This document shows, in pieces, positions 47,258 to 60,659 of a stretch of DNA of 64,000 bases. This DNA is from Sporolactobacillus sp. THM19-2 (GTDB lineage: Bacteria; Bacillota; Bacilli; Bacillales; Sporolactobacillaceae). The stretch is from assembly GCF_004153195.1 (NCBI RefSeq), contig NZ_SEMC01000011.1, positions 1 through 64,000 on the forward strand, in the 5' to 3' direction. The first letter of the stretch is position 1. Each line of letters begins with the position of its first letter. Position numbers and translations under genes: made by a program. Under the pieces are notes generated by a model. That model made no database searches. It worked only from the letters and a program-made list of their open reading frames with translations, and had not been told where the DNA came from.

Positions 47258-47824
47258 TTAATGCAACGGAACAACATTAAAAAAGTTCCGGTAATCCTCC
47301 AGATAAAAATCTGCTCCGGGTTGTCTGTTCTGGAAGAGACAGGTCCTGCTTCCAATTTTTCGCCCGGGAATAATGTCAAGCAACCGGTCACCGATCACGA
47401 GATCGATGCCGTATTTTCTGTCGAGATAAACATAGGAAGCGGGGTCCGGTTTTTTAGGAAATCCGTCCTCATAGGCGACGATATCATTGAAATATGAATC
47501 AAGCTGATGATATTTCAGTACCTGGAGCACATCATGTCGGTTGTTGTGTGTCATGATGACATGCTTTTCGGCAGAGGACAGGACATTTTCCAGGCCATCG
47601 AAAGGCTGGACTGCTTTCGCGGGGACCTGGTGCATGAGGTCACGGAACGCTCGGATCTGTGACACCGTCATGTGGAAATAGCTGAAGGCGTGGGTGAATG
47701 AAATTTTAATATGGGCGAGAATTTCTTGTTCAGACCGGTCGGGCAGGACCTCCTTCATCAACTTCTGATAGATCGGATAGGTGTTAAAAAGTGTACCATC
47801 AAAATCCCATAGTATATGCATCAT
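47258..47824 (-). CDS. HAD-superfamily phosphatase, subfamily IA
   Basis: 188 residues. Nucleophile motif DFDGTLFNT (Asp at about residue 8), motif II in VIMTHNN, motif III Lys in FPKKPDP, motif IV in VIGDRLLDI. The cap domain (residues 15-80) is the alpha-helical C1 type, as in phosphoglycolate phosphatase-like enzymes. GGAG lies 7 nt before the first of two consecutive ATGs. The substrate is unknown. Monocistronic. Confidence 0.9.
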   Translation of the reverse strand: MMHILWDFDGTLFNTYPIYQKLMKEVLPDRSEQEILAHIKISFTHAFSYFHMTVSQIRAFRDLMHQVPAKAVQPFDGLENVLSSAEKHVIMTHNNRHDVLQVLKYHQLDSYFNDIVAYEDGFPKKPDPASYVYLDRKYGIDLVIGDRLLDIIPGRKIGSRTCLFQNRQPGADFYLEDYRNFFNVVPLH

Positions 47825-47980
47825 GAGTCAGCTCCATGTCTTAAGGCGGGATCAGAAAAATCTTTGTCGTCTGTGTTCATTATATAATAACTCTGTTCCT
47901 GGCGTTTCGGGTTTGCTGAAAAATACAGAGGGAGTCCGCCCTTATCGGTTGGGGGATCGAGTTAAGCGCATGATCAGATG

Positions 47981-48174
47981 AATAGACGGAAAACTTCCGG
48001 TTACTTAAGTCATTCAATTTAAAAACAGCTAGAATAGACGGAGAGATTCCGTCTATTGACTGGAGGAATGGGAAAATGGCGCTTGTTGCCTGGCATAAGC
48101 GGAAAAATTCCGCTTATATCCCTCCCGAAAGGCGTGCCGTTCTGCCCCTGACCGGAAAATCTCCGCTTATTTTA
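47981..48174. repeat. Cluster of short palindromic repeats (ARRCGGA-N-TCCGYYT type)
   Basis: Four copies in under 200 nt: AATAGACGGAAAACTTCCGG (47981-48000), AATAGACGGA-gagat-TCCGTCTATT (48033-48057), ATAAGCGGAA-aaa-TTCCGCTTAT (48095-48117) and CCGGAAAATCTCCGCTTATT (from 48152). The middle two are perfect hairpins. A fifth, damaged copy starts at 10963 after mqo. Confidence 0.7.
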
Positions 48175-48243
48175 CTTTTTGCTCTCAGGACAAAACCTCT
48201 TATGACAAGTAAGCGAGATGAAAGCCCCTGCAAGATGGGTTGA
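48076..48243 (+). CDS. Possible small protein, 55 residues, overlapping repeats
   Basis: ATG 48076 has GGAGG 9 nt upstream. The translation starts MALVAWHKRKNSAYIPPE, is basic and proline-rich, and partly derives from the hairpin repeat. No family recognised. It could be an expressed small peptide or a chance frame created by the repeats. Confidence 0.3.
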   Translation: MALVAWHKRKNSAYIPPERRAVLPLTGKSPLILLFALRTKPLMTSKRDESPCKMG

Positions 48244-48255
48244 TTGGGTTAACCG

Positions 48256-48390
48256 TTGAAAAAATCCCACCGAATCAGAAGGCAAACCTTTGACCATCTG
48301 GAAAAGCTGCGCCGCTCAGATTGGCGTGATAAAAAAATCAATATCGCAAAAGGCGCGGTTTCCAATGATCTTTTATTTGATGTAAAATGA
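48256..48390 (+). CDS. Possible small protein, 44 residues, TTG start
   Basis: A hydrophilic, charged frame (KKSHRIRRQTFDHLEKLRR and onward) that ends DLLFDVK. No clear ribosome-binding site. It may be a gene remnant or chance. Confidence 0.2.
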   Translation: MKKSHRIRRQTFDHLEKLRRSDWRDKKINIAKGAVSNDLLFDVK

Positions 48391-48445
48391 TAAATGAAAT
48401 GCTTTTACGGATTAGTGTGCGACAATCGTTCAGAGGGAGTGCAGT

Positions 48446-50155
48446 ATGGATCGGAACGGGTATTGGACAATAGGTGACATGCGCAGGCAGTCGGCCATCC
48501 TCAGTGGTACAGTAGCGCCGACCTTAGTCCTGCAGTCTGCAGTTTATCTGAATACGTATCTGAAAACCTGGATCAAAGCGAATATTTGGACAGACCGGGA
48601 CCGGATCGTCTACGTCGGCAATAACATGCCGGTGAAAACGGAGTCGACAGAGATTATTGATTGTTCAGGACTGACACTTGTGCCCGGGTATATTGAACCG
48701 CATGTCCACCCCGGGCAGCTGTATAACCCGCAGACACTGGCACAATATGCCGCCCCGCTGGGTACGACCGCATTAATCTGTGACAATGCGCTTCTGGTCA
48801 GAAGTCTCACAGATGAAAAGGCCTTTCAGATTATCGAAAAACTGGAACGGCTGCCGGAGACTTTCTACTGGTGGTGCCGGTATGATCCTCAATCGGAGGT
48901 TTATCACTCTCCTTTTACTGATGAGCGTATTTACCGCTGGCTGCACCACCCGCGCGTGGTGCAGGGCGGAGAACTGACAGGCTGGCCGCGTGTCGTTCAT
49001 GGTGATGATCAGATGCTCTCGTGGATGCGTGCGACCAAGCATTTAAGAAAGCCGATTGAGTCCCATCTGCCCGGGGCTTCCGAGCGGACACTGACCCGGC
49101 TGAAACTGTTCGGGGCCGATGGTGACCACGAAGCGATGACCGGAGATGAAGCGCTGGCGCGTCTGAAGCTGGGCTATATGGTCTCGCTGCGTTATTCACC
49201 GATCCGCCCGGATTTACCGGAGATTCTTCGCACGTTGTTAAAAAAAGGCGTGAGATCTTTTGATCATGTAACGATGACCCTTGACGGGGCAACCCCCGGC
49301 TTTTTAAAGAAAGGCGTGTGCGATCAGCTGATTCAGATTGCACTTGAAGCGGGCATCACGCCCACAGACGCCTATATGATGGTTTCCGCCAATATCGCTT
49401 CTCACTATCATCTTGGCGACCGGATCGGGCATATTGCGCCGGGACGGATCGCAAATATCAATTTTCTGAATGATTCACTCGATCCGCGACCGGTTTCGGT
49501 ACTTGCCAAGGGACGCTGGGTGCGGCGCCACAACAAAATGGTTGCAGACGCCTTCTCCGGATATGACCTCGCTGAAGATCTTACGCCGCTGGAGATTACG
49601 GCATCGCCTGATACAGACAGCCTTCAGGCATCGACGCGGACCGGCATCGACATGGTTAATGATGTGATCACAAGATCCTTTGAACTGGAGCCTGGAAAAC
49701 AGCTCCCGGACTCTGTATTGTACCTGACACTTTTAGATAAAAAGGGCACCTGGATCCGCAATACGTATCTGCGCGGCTTTGCGGCGCGCCTGTCCGGCTT
49801 TGCCGGCAGTTTCACGGCTACAGGAGACCTGTTGCTGATGGGCAGAAATAAAAGCGATATGATCACAGCTTTCAGAAGGCTGAAGGAGATTGGAGGCGGC
49901 CTGGTCATTGCCGGGGGCGGAAGGGTGCTTGCGGAACTCAGTCTGCCGCTTCTCGGATGCATGTCCGAGGAGCCAATGGAGCGGCTCATGCATGATGCGG
50001 GGCAGTTTGAGCAGGTACTGCGCCGCTTTGGCTACGGAGCCGGCAATCCATATTTCAGCCTGCTGTTCCTGTCTTCCACCCATCTGCCCTATATCCGGCT
50101 GACACCCAAGGGGCTGTATGATGTCATGCGCAGAAGCCTCATGGAGCCCGAATAA
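48446..50155 (+). CDS. yerA: Adenine deaminase-like amidohydrolase (YerA-like)
   Basis: 569 residues. Metal-dependent amidohydrolase with N-terminal beta domain, a (beta/alpha)8 barrel opening with EPHVHPGQ (HxH metal ligands), further ligands in ESHLPGAS and in SFDHVTMTLDG, and a C-terminal domain with LVIAGGGRVLAEL. The fold and domain order are those of adenine deaminase, converting adenine to hypoxanthine, but the B. subtilis YerA branch has no firmly proven substrate. Place next to purine genes fits the gene order of B. subtilis. GAGGGAG precedes the ATG. Confidence 0.88.
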   Translation: MDRNGYWTIGDMRRQSAILSGTVAPTLVLQSAVYLNTYLKTWIKANIWTDRDRIVYVGNNMPVKTESTEIIDCSGLTLVPGYIEPHVHPGQLYNPQTLAQYAAPLGTTALICDNALLVRSLTDEKAFQIIEKLERLPETFYWWCRYDPQSEVYHSPFTDERIYRWLHHPRVVQGGELTGWPRVVHGDDQMLSWMRATKHLRKPIESHLPGASERTLTRLKLFGADGDHEAMTGDEALARLKLGYMVSLRYSPIRPDLPEILRTLLKKGVRSFDHVTMTLDGATPGFLKKGVCDQLIQIALEAGITPTDAYMMVSANIASHYHLGDRIGHIAPGRIANINFLNDSLDPRPVSVLAKGRWVRRHNKMVADAFSGYDLAEDLTPLEITASPDTDSLQASTRTGIDMVNDVITRSFELEPGKQLPDSVLYLTLLDKKGTWIRNTYLRGFAARLSGFAGSFTATGDLLLMGRNKSDMITAFRRLKEIGGGLVIAGGGRVLAELSLPLLGCMSEEPMERLMHDAGQFEQVLRRFGYGAGNPYFSLLFLSSTHLPYIRLTPKGLYDVMRRSLMEPE

Positions 50156-50217
50156 GTGAGCAGTGAAGATGAATCATTCTCACTGAATATTTAGTGAACC
50201 TGAAAGGAATGGACAAT

Positions 50218-50517
50218 GTGCAGATCGATAAATTGAGAGGTAAAACACTGAATCAGCTGTTTGATGCTATTCTGACCTTAAAAGACCGTGAGGAATGTTA
50301 CCGTTTTTTCGATGATTTATGCACCATGGGCGAGATTCAGTCGCTTTCACAGCGGCTGGAAGTGGCGCGAATGCTGATGGCCGGTCTGACCTATCATCGC
50401 ATTGAAGAGGATACCGGCGCCAGCACAGCGACCATTTCCCGTGTCAAACGCTGCATAAATTTTGGTAATGACGGTTATCAGATGACCCTCAAACGGCTAA
50501 ACGATAAAAATCATTGA
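50218..50517 (+). CDS. yerC: YerC/YecD family TrpR-like transcriptional regulator
   Basis: 99 residues, all helical. The helix-turn-helix is in YHRIEEDTGASTATISRVKRC (in part), preceded by the TrpR-like MLMAGLTY. MQIDKLRGKTLNQLFDAIL matches the start of B. subtilis YerC, so GTG 50218 is chosen, with AAAGGA 9 nt upstream; earlier in-frame starts at 50194 and 50209 overlap that site. Target genes are not known. It is 27 nt before pcrA. Confidence 0.92.
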   Translation: MQIDKLRGKTLNQLFDAILTLKDREECYRFFDDLCTMGEIQSLSQRLEVARMLMAGLTYHRIEEDTGASTATISRVKRCINFGNDGYQMTLKRLNDKNH

Positions 50518-50544
50518 GAGACTTATATATTAGGATGTGGTTTT

Positions 50545-54806
<4,262 letters not shown>

Positions 54807-54823
54807 ACTGAGGAGGTATCCGG

Positions 54824-56029
54824 ATGAAAGGCAAAAAAGCAGCAGCTGTCTTATCCGTCCTGATCAGCATACAGCTGGTCGTAGCCGGCTGCGGATTTGG
54901 CGGCAGTGATCAAAGTAAAGTGGTTGATCAGAAAAACGGAAAAACGAAGACCGCTCAGCTCGTTCCGGGAGCAAGCGATAAAGAATATACCTCACTTCGC
55001 CCGCTCGGCAATGACCGGGTACGTGGTTATATCCAGTACGGAGCTAAGAATCAGGCGGACAGCGACCAGCTGGAAACGGGTTTAATGCAGATGTCAAAAG
55101 ACGTTTTCAGTCCGGATAATTACGTCTTTCAAAGCGGGCAGTATCTGAAAGAAGACGATATTAACGGTATACTTTACCGGCGCGGTCAGGAACCCCGGAA
55201 ACTGAATGATCAGGGAAAAAAGATCAAACCTCTGCCAGGTCTCAATCCGGCGCTCGGAAAGGGAAAAAACAAAGTAGAGCAGTCCAGGAACAGTCCGAAA
55301 ATGATCAACTATGTTCTGGAACAGGATTATCTGAAAAAGGGGTCCGGTGGGAAATATACACTCAGCGGGGTATCTATCGCCATTTCGCTTAATTCGGTCT
55401 ATGCCGATAAAATTATGGACAATAAGAAGATGATTCATAATGTCAATGTCCCTTTGAAAGCCTCCGACGTGCAGGCGTGGGGAAAAGCCCATGCGCCGCA
55501 GATTATTCAGCGCATCCGTAGTGTCGAAGGTCTGGAAAAGGTACCGATTTTTCTCGCACTTTATATGACGGCGGCCCCGGATTCACTTGTTTCCGGAGAC
55601 TTCTTTGCCCATACTGAAATTCCGCAGGGGTCCTCATCCATTAATAAATGGACCAATGTAAATGAGGACCACGTCCTGTTTCCTTCCAGTCAGGCTTCAT
55701 CAAAATATAAGGCCGACCTGGACAAGTTTAACGTCTTTGTAGATGACATCAAGAGTTATTATCCGGATTATGTAGATGTGATCGGTAAAGGTTTTTATCG
55801 AGATAAAAAGCTTCAGGATCTTACGTTGACCGTCAATCTGGATAAGTTCCGGGACAAGACGGAAATCATCGGCTTTACCAACTATATTGCCTCCGTGCTC
55901 AACACGCGTTTCCGTTTTCCCCGCACGGTCAGTGTACACATTTATCTGACAACAGGCGATGTGCAGGAAGCACTGATCGAAAGGACACCGGACATGGATG
56001 ATGCCTACGTCTCTGTTTATAATAACTGA
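54824..56029 (+). CDS. camS: CamS-family sex-pheromone-type lipoprotein (YerH-like)
   Basis: 401 residues, secreted lipoprotein. Signal peptide with lipobox VVAGC. The mature protein has the CamS domain: RGYIQYGAKNQADSDQLETG (in part), YVDVIGKGFYRDKKLQ and a C-terminal SVHIYLTTGD-VQEALIERT section. In staphylococci and enterococci cleaved signal peptides of the family act as mating pheromones; the body's role is unknown. TGAGGAGG precedes the ATG, 17 nt after ligA, so it is part of the same operon. Confidence 0.92.
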   Translation: MKGKKAAAVLSVLISIQLVVAGCGFGGSDQSKVVDQKNGKTKTAQLVPGASDKEYTSLRPLGNDRVRGYIQYGAKNQADSDQLETGLMQMSKDVFSPDNYVFQSGQYLKEDDINGILYRRGQEPRKLNDQGKKIKPLPGLNPALGKGKNKVEQSRNSPKMINYVLEQDYLKKGSGGKYTLSGVSIAISLNSVYADKIMDNKKMIHNVNVPLKASDVQAWGKAHAPQIIQRIRSVEGLEKVPIFLALYMTAAPDSLVSGDFFAHTEIPQGSSSINKWTNVNEDHVLFPSSQASSKYKADLDKFNVFVDDIKSYYPDYVDVIGKGFYRDKKLQDLTLTVNLDKFRDKTEIIGFTNYIASVLNTRFRFPRTVSVHIYLTTGDVQEALIERTPDMDDAYVSVYNN

Positions 56030-56063
56030 CCCCGCGCGTCATCAGGATCGCGATGATGTTCTC

Positions 56064-56160
56064 ATAAAGTGAAACTATTATCAGTGGAGGTCTTACGGCC
56101 CGTTAATGCGAGATAAAGTGAAACTTCAATCAGTGGGGGTTTCTTCCACCGGATTGATGA
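56064..56160 (+). repeat. Copies B1 and B2 of the dispersed palindromic repeat
   Basis: ATAAAGTGAAACTATTATCAGTGGAGGT (56064-56091, in two parts) and, after CGTTAATGCG (56101-56110), GATAAAGTGAAAC (56112-56124) with TTCAATCAGTGGGGG and CCACCGGATTGA. Two units in tandem share the joint sequence CGTTAATGCG-GATAAA with copy A at 4919-4936. Confidence 0.65.
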
Positions 56161-56212
56161 TAAAAGGTTCTGCAGGTCACAAAAACAGGCGGCGGATTGA
56201 TCGGCGCTGTCA

Positions 56213-56242
56213 TTGCATCATAACCCTTTAATTTGGTATGAT
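56213..56242 (+). promoter_or_regulatory. Promoter of gatCAB
   Basis: TTGCAT (56213-56218) and TATGAT (56237-56242), spacing 18, starting transcription about 65 nt before gatC. Confidence 0.65.
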
Positions 56243-56253
56243 AGAGGCATTGT

Positions 56254-56285
56254 CGGGGGCCCGCGGAACGCTGGACGCGCCCCCG
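56254..56285 (+). promoter_or_regulatory. GC-rich hairpin in the gatCAB leader
   Basis: CGGGGGC (56254-56260) pairs with GCCCCCG (56279-56285) within a very GC-rich stretch, followed shortly by ACTTTTTG. It sits between promoter and gatC, so it may attenuate transcription or protect the 5' end. No T-box core is present. Confidence 0.5.
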
Positions 56286-56312
56286 GGTTAACTTTTTGAC
56301 GGAGGTGATTTT

Positions 56313-56609
56313 ATGAGCCGGATTTCTGAAGAACAAGTGAAATATGTCGCTAACCTGGCACGGCTTTCTTTTAATGAAGAGGAAATCAGCACGTTTACGA
56401 CACAGCTCGATGATATTATCGGTTTTGCTGAACAGCTGAATGAACTCGATACCGAGGGTGTTGAACCAACAACGCACGTTCTCGATATGCATAATGTGAT
56501 GCGTGACGATGTCGTTGTTCCGTCTCTGCCTAGAGAGGAAGCGCTCAAGAACGCCCCTGTCCAGGAAGACGGACAGATTAAAGTACCGCAGATTATGGAA
56601 GCAGACTGA
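56313..56609 (+). CDS. gatC: Asp/Glu-tRNA amidotransferase subunit C
   Basis: 98 residues. Small subunit that wraps around and stabilises GatA-GatB, which convert Glu-tRNA(Gln) and Asp-tRNA(Asn) to the amides. Starts [18 protein letters not shown] (family start) and has [24 protein letters not shown] precedes the ATG. Confidence 0.96.
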   Translation: MSRISEEQVKYVANLARLSFNEEEISTFTTQLDDIIGFAEQLNELDTEGVEPTTHVLDMHNVMRDDVVVPSLPREEALKNAPVQEDGQIKVPQIMEAD

Positions 56610-56635
56610 GCGATACAGAAGGAGGAAAACGGAAG

Positions 56636-58096
56636 ATGCCACTTTTTGAAGAAGGCCTTGTGTCTCTTAAAGAAAAGATACATAAAAAGGAAATTAAGGC
56701 ATCCGATCTCGTTGATGAAGCATTCTCACGCATTAATGAAGTCGATGATAAAATCAAAGCTTTTCTGACTTTAAACGAAGAAGCAGCCAGAAAGGCAGCA
56801 GGAAAGATAGATGAGGGAGGGACTCCTTCCGATACGCTGCTTTTCGGCATGCCGATCGGCCTCAAGGATAATATCGTGACCAAAGGGCTGAAAACCACGT
56901 GTGCGAGCCATATTCTTGAAAACTATGATCCCATCTACGATGCCACAGTGGTTAAAAAGATCTCTGATCAGAAAGGGATCGTGGCCGGCAAGCTGAATAT
57001 GGACGAGTTCGCGATGGGGTCCTCAACAGAAAATTCAGGCATGGCGATCACACATAATCCATGGGATCTTGAGCGGGTTCCCGGTGGATCAAGCGGGGGT
57101 TCCGCAGCCTCCGTCGCAGCCGGGGAAGTCCTCTTCTCTCTTGGATCCGACACAGGCGGATCCATCCGCCAGCCATCGGCCTTCTGCGGTGTTGTCGGGA
57201 TGAAACCGACCTATGGCCGCGTTTCCCGTTACGGACTGGTGGCCTTTGCCTCCTCTCTTGACCAGATCGGACCGATTACCCGGACCGTTGAAGACAACGC
57301 CTACTTGCTCGAGGCCATATCCGGACTCGATCCGTGGGATTCGACGAGTGCGAATATCCCGGTGCCGCATTATGCAGATGCGCTGACGGGTGACATTAAA
57401 GGCCTGCGCGTGGCAGTCCCAAAAGAATATCTGGGCGAAGGCGTCAGCGAGCCGGTCAAGGACAAAATTAAGGCGGCCGTCCGTCAGCTTGAAGCGCTTG
57501 GCGCGGTCTGTGAAGAAGTTTCGCTGCCGCATACCAAATATGCGGTGCCGGCTTATTACCTGATTGCGTCATCGGAAGCCTCGGCGAACCTCGCCCGTTT
57601 TGACGGGGTCCGCTACGGGGTACGTGCGGATTCCGATGATCTGATCGAGATGTATAAAAAGTCGAGAAGTGAAGGATTCGGTGACGAAGTAAAACGCCGG
57701 ATCATGCTTGGGACCTTTGCTTTAAGTTCCGGCTATTACGACGCGTATTATAAAAAAGCACAGCAGGTACGTACGCTGATCAAACAGGATTTTGAAAAAG
57801 TTCTCGAAGATCACGATATCATCGTCGGCCCGACGACACCGACGACGGCTTTCAAAATTGGTGAGATTATTGATGATCCGCTGACCATGTACGCCAATGA
57901 TATTCTGACGATACCTGTCAATCTTGCCGGCGTACCGGCGATCAGTCTTCCGTGCGGACTTGCGGACGGACTGCCTGTCGGATTGCAGATGATCGCCCGG
58001 CCGTTTGGTGAAAAAACACTTTACCGCGCGGCACATGCTTATGAACAGACTGCCGGGTTTAAACTGGAGCCGGCATTCAAAGGGGCGAATGACTGA
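56636..58096 (+). CDS. gatA: Asp/Glu-tRNA amidotransferase subunit A
   Basis: 486 residues, amidase-signature family; frees ammonia from glutamine. The Ser-cisSer-Lys triad lies in [16 protein letters not shown] and [13 protein letters not shown] with Lys in [16 protein letters not shown] precedes the ATG; the stop overlaps gatB. Confidence 0.97.
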   Translation: MPLFEEGLVSLKEKIHKKEIKASDLVDEAFSRINEVDDKIKAFLTLNEEAARKAAGKIDEGGTPSDTLLFGMPIGLKDNIVTKGLKTTCASHILENYDPIYDATVVKKISDQKGIVAGKLNMDEFAMGSSTENSGMAITHNPWDLERVPGGSSGGSAASVAAGEVLFSLGSDTGGSIRQPSAFCGVVGMKPTYGRVSRYGLVAFASSLDQIGPITRTVEDNAYLLEAISGLDPWDSTSANIPVPHYADALTGDIKGLRVAVPKEYLGEGVSEPVKDKIKAAVRQLEALGAVCEEVSLPHTKYAVPAYYLIASSEASANLARFDGVRYGVRADSDDLIEMYKKSRSEGFGDEVKRRIMLGTFALSSGYYDAYYKKAQQVRTLIKQDFEKVLEDHDIIVGPTTPTTAFKIGEIIDDPLTMYANDILTIPVNLAGVPAISLPCGLADGLPVGLQMIARPFGEKTLYRAAHAYEQTAGFKLEPAFKGAND

Positions 58097-59535
58097 TGAG
58101 CAGCAATTTTGAAACGATAATTGGCCTCGAAGTCCATGTTGAACTGAAAACAAAAACGAAAGCCTTTTGCGGCTGTGCCAATGAATTTGGCGCACCGCCG
58201 AATACACATACCTGTCCGATCTGTCTGGGACACCCCGGTGTCCTGCCGATTCTGAACAGAGAGGCCGTAGACTATGCTATTAAAGCGGCACTCGCCTTAA
58301 ACTGCGACATCTCCCGCGAGACCAAATTCGATCGGAAGAATTACTTCTATCCGGACAACCCGAAGGCCTATCAGATTTCCCAATTCGACCAGCCGATCGG
58401 CAGAAACGGCTATATCGAAATTGAAGTCGATGGAAAGCCGAAAAAGATCGGCGTGCACCGCCTCCATCTGGAGGAAGACGCCGGGAAACTGAGCCACCTG
58501 GAAGACGGCTCCGGTTCGCTTGTCGATTTCAACCGTGTCGGTACACCGCTGATCGAGATTGTATCTGAAGCAGATATGCGTTCGCCGCAGGAAGCTTATG
58601 CTTATCTTGATCAGCTGAAGGCGATTATGCAGTATATTGGTGTCTCCGATGTGAAGATGGAGGAAGGATCGCTGCGCTGTGATGCCAACCTCTCCATCCG
58701 TCCATACGGTCAGACCACGTTCGGCACGAAAACGGAGCTGAAGAACATCAACTCCTTTGCCTTTGTAGAAAAAGGACTCTCCTATGAGGAACGGCGTCAG
58801 GAGAAAATCCTGCTTTCCGGCGGCAAAGTGGAACAGGAAACCCGCCGTTACAACGATGCCACGAAGACAACGACGCTGATGCGTGGCAAGGAAGGCTCGG
58901 ACGATTACCGCTACTTCCCGGAACCGGACATTATCAAGCTGAAAATTGATGATGCATGGATCAAACGGATTCAGGATGAGATCCCTGAGCTGCCGGATGC
59001 CCGTCGGAAACGCTATATTGAGGAACTTGGGCTTCCTGAATACGATGCGATGGTTCTGACTCAGGCGAAAACGATGTCTGACTTCTTCGAGCGTGCAATC
59101 GATGAAGGCGCTGATCCGAAACTTGTCGCCAACTGGCTGATGGGTGACGTTTCGGCTTATCTGAACAGTAAATATATCACGATCGATCAGGTGCCGATGA
59201 AGCCGGAAGATCTGGCCAAACTGGTTAAACTGATTGAGAAAGGGACAATCTCAAGCAAGATTGCCAAGAAAGTTTTTAAAACGTTGATTACAAAAGGCGG
59301 CGATCCGGAAGAAATCGTTAAAGCCAAAGGGCTTGTTCAGATTTCTGATGAAAAGGCGCTTCATGAACTGATTGACCCGATCCTCGCAGCCAATCAACAA
59401 TCCATGATTGATTATAAAAACGGCAAGGATCGCGCACTCGGCTTTCTCGTCGGTCAGGTGATGAAACAGTCCCGTGGTAAAGCCAATCCGAAGATGGTCA
59501 ATAAGATCATTCTTGGAGAAATTGAAAAGCTTTAA
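58096..59535 (+). CDS. gatB: Asp/Glu-tRNA amidotransferase subunit B
   Basis: 479 residues. Activates the misacylated tRNA with ATP and receives ammonia from Gat[19 protein letters not shown] with CPICLGHPG carries the zinc-binding cysteines; the [11 protein letters not shown]-type string is [12 protein letters not shown]-terminal helical YqeY-like domain. Its ATG overlaps the gatA stop (TGATG). Confidence 0.97.
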   Translation: MSSNFETIIGLEVHVELKTKTKAFCGCANEFGAPPNTHTCPICLGHPGVLPILNREAVDYAIKAALALNCDISRETKFDRKNYFYPDNPKAYQISQFDQPIGRNGYIEIEVDGKPKKIGVHRLHLEEDAGKLSHLEDGSGSLVDFNRVGTPLIEIVSEADMRSPQEAYAYLDQLKAIMQYIGVSDVKMEEGSLRCDANLSIRPYGQTTFGTKTELKNINSFAFVEKGLSYEERRQEKILLSGGKVEQETRRYNDATKTTTLMRGKEGSDDYRYFPEPDIIKLKIDDAWIKRIQDEIPELPDARRKRYIEELGLPEYDAMVLTQAKTMSDFFERAIDEGADPKLVANWLMGDVSAYLNSKYITIDQVPMKPEDLAKLVKLIEKGTISSKIAKKVFKTLITKGGDPEEIVKAKGLVQISDEKALHELIDPILAANQQSMIDYKNGKDRALGFLVGQVMKQSRGKANPKMVNKIILGEIEKL

Positions 59536-59548
59536 AGAAGGACACAAA

Positions 59549-59597
59549 GAGCAGGACACCGAAAAACTGAGGTTTTTCGGTGTCCTGCTCCTTTTTT
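59549..59597 (+). terminator. Terminator of gatCAB
   Basis: Perfect 18-bp stem: GAGCAGGACACCGAAAAA (59549-59566) with its complement at 59573-59590, loop CTGAGG, then CTTTTTTAT. Confidence 0.95.
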
Positions 59598-59737
59598 ATC
59601 TTAAGAAGCACTCATTTTTGGCCGCGCAAGCGAGGGGACGGACGTGAAGGCTTGAAGGATAAAGGTGCGCCCGCCGAAAGTCAAACACCTGGCGAAAATA
59701 ACAGACAGATAAACAGAGCCACATTTAAAGAGTAAAG

Positions 59738-59782
59738 AGAGGGTATCTCATTGTCATAAATCTGACTTTTGAGATACCCTCT
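59738..59782 (-). terminator. Inverted repeat behind the TVP38-family gene
   Basis: Perfect 13-bp arms AGAGGGTATCTCA / TGAGATACCCTCT with a 19-nt loop, 4 nt after the minus-strand gene. The T-run on the minus strand is weak, so termination is likely but not certain. Confidence 0.6.
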
Positions 59783-59786
59783 TGGA

Positions 59787-60581
59787 TCATTTTCGGTGAA
59801 TAGCCCGTGGAAGATCAGGATATTTGTCTTTTTCCTCTGACCGATGGTGCCGGTGCAAAAGTGCCGTGATCCGCTTTTTCAGGAGAAAAGCAAGAACGAT
59901 AATAATGATTGACGAACCTGTGACGATGGCCGCAAGCAGAAAATTTTCCTTGCGCAAGTTTGCACCGACATAACAGCTGATAAGAAGCGCGGGAATCCTG
60001 GCTGCAGCGGAGACGCTCAGAAAATAAAGCGGCCTGACGGGCAGGAGTCCGCCGACATAACAGAGAATGTCTTTCGGGATCCCGGGCAGTAAAAAGAGAA
60101 TCAGTATAGCTAATTTCAATTTTTGTCCATTCAGCAGGATACTCATTTTTATAAGCTTTTCTTTAGAGATGAACAGCTGCAGCAGGGACATGCCAAACAG
60201 TCTGCCAAGGAAGAAGTTCACGGCAGAACCGAGTGCGATACCGATGATGGAAAAAAGAGATCCGGCGAGAGTGCCGTATATGTAGCCGCCGGCAATTTCC
60301 AGAAGTTCGCCGGGAACAACCGCGATAATTACCTGAATCATCTGTAACCCGATAAATATCAAAATGCTGATCCCGCCGAATGAATTCAGGAACCTCTCCA
60401 GCTTGCCGGGGTTTGCGGCCAGGCTGGTCAATGCAGGTCCGTACAGCCAGCTCAGCCAGATAATGCCGACCGTAATCAGCAGAAAAACGATAAGATTAAA
60501 TATAAGCGGTCCCTTTTGTCCCCTGCGAATAGCAGTTCCCTTCCTTCTGCTGTCATCTTTTTTACTGATTACATATTCTAT
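59787..60581 (-). CDS. TVP38/TMEM64 (DedA-like, VTT domain) membrane protein
   Basis: About 264 residues with five to six hydrophobic segments. VVPGELLEIAGGYIYGTLAG and GSAVNFFLGRLFG form the conserved re-entrant VTT/SNARE-associated core, and LFLLPGIPKDILCYVGGLLP the second half. Family members affect membrane potential or lipid scrambling; the exact role here is unknown. The start is unsure: ATG 60581 is used, GTG 60659 would extend it by 26 residues, and neither has a good ribosome-binding site. AAGGAAGGGA lies further inside the frame, before an ATT. Confidence 0.8.
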   Translation of the reverse strand: MEYVISKKDDSRRKGTAIRRGQKGPLIFNLIVFLLITVGIIWLSWLYGPALTSLAANPGKLERFLNSFGGISILIFIGLQMIQVIIAVVPGELLEIAGGYIYGTLAGSLFSIIGIALGSAVNFFLGRLFGMSLLQLFISKEKLIKMSILLNGQKLKLAILILFLLPGIPKDILCYVGGLLPVRPLYFLSVSAAARIPALLISCYVGANLRKENFLLAAIVTGSSIIIIVLAFLLKKRITALLHRHHRSEEKDKYPDLPRAIHRK

Positions 60582-60659
60582 CATAGACAAAAAATCTGAA
60601 AAATAGAATAGACCCGGCAGGATCTTTAAATCGTTCTGCAGGCTGATGACGTATAGCAC

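Larger units (their letters stand above)
47825..48445. other. 620-nt intergenic region with hairpin repeats and two small frames
   Basis: Between the HAD gene and yerA. It contains four related hairpin repeats (47981-48174, listed separately) and two small open frames (48076-48243 and 48256-48390). No promoter or RNA gene is clear. Confidence 0.5.

Noticed and set aside
56243-56312. T-box leader for gatCAB
   Set aside because: No AGGGTGGNACCGCG core and the leader is too short.
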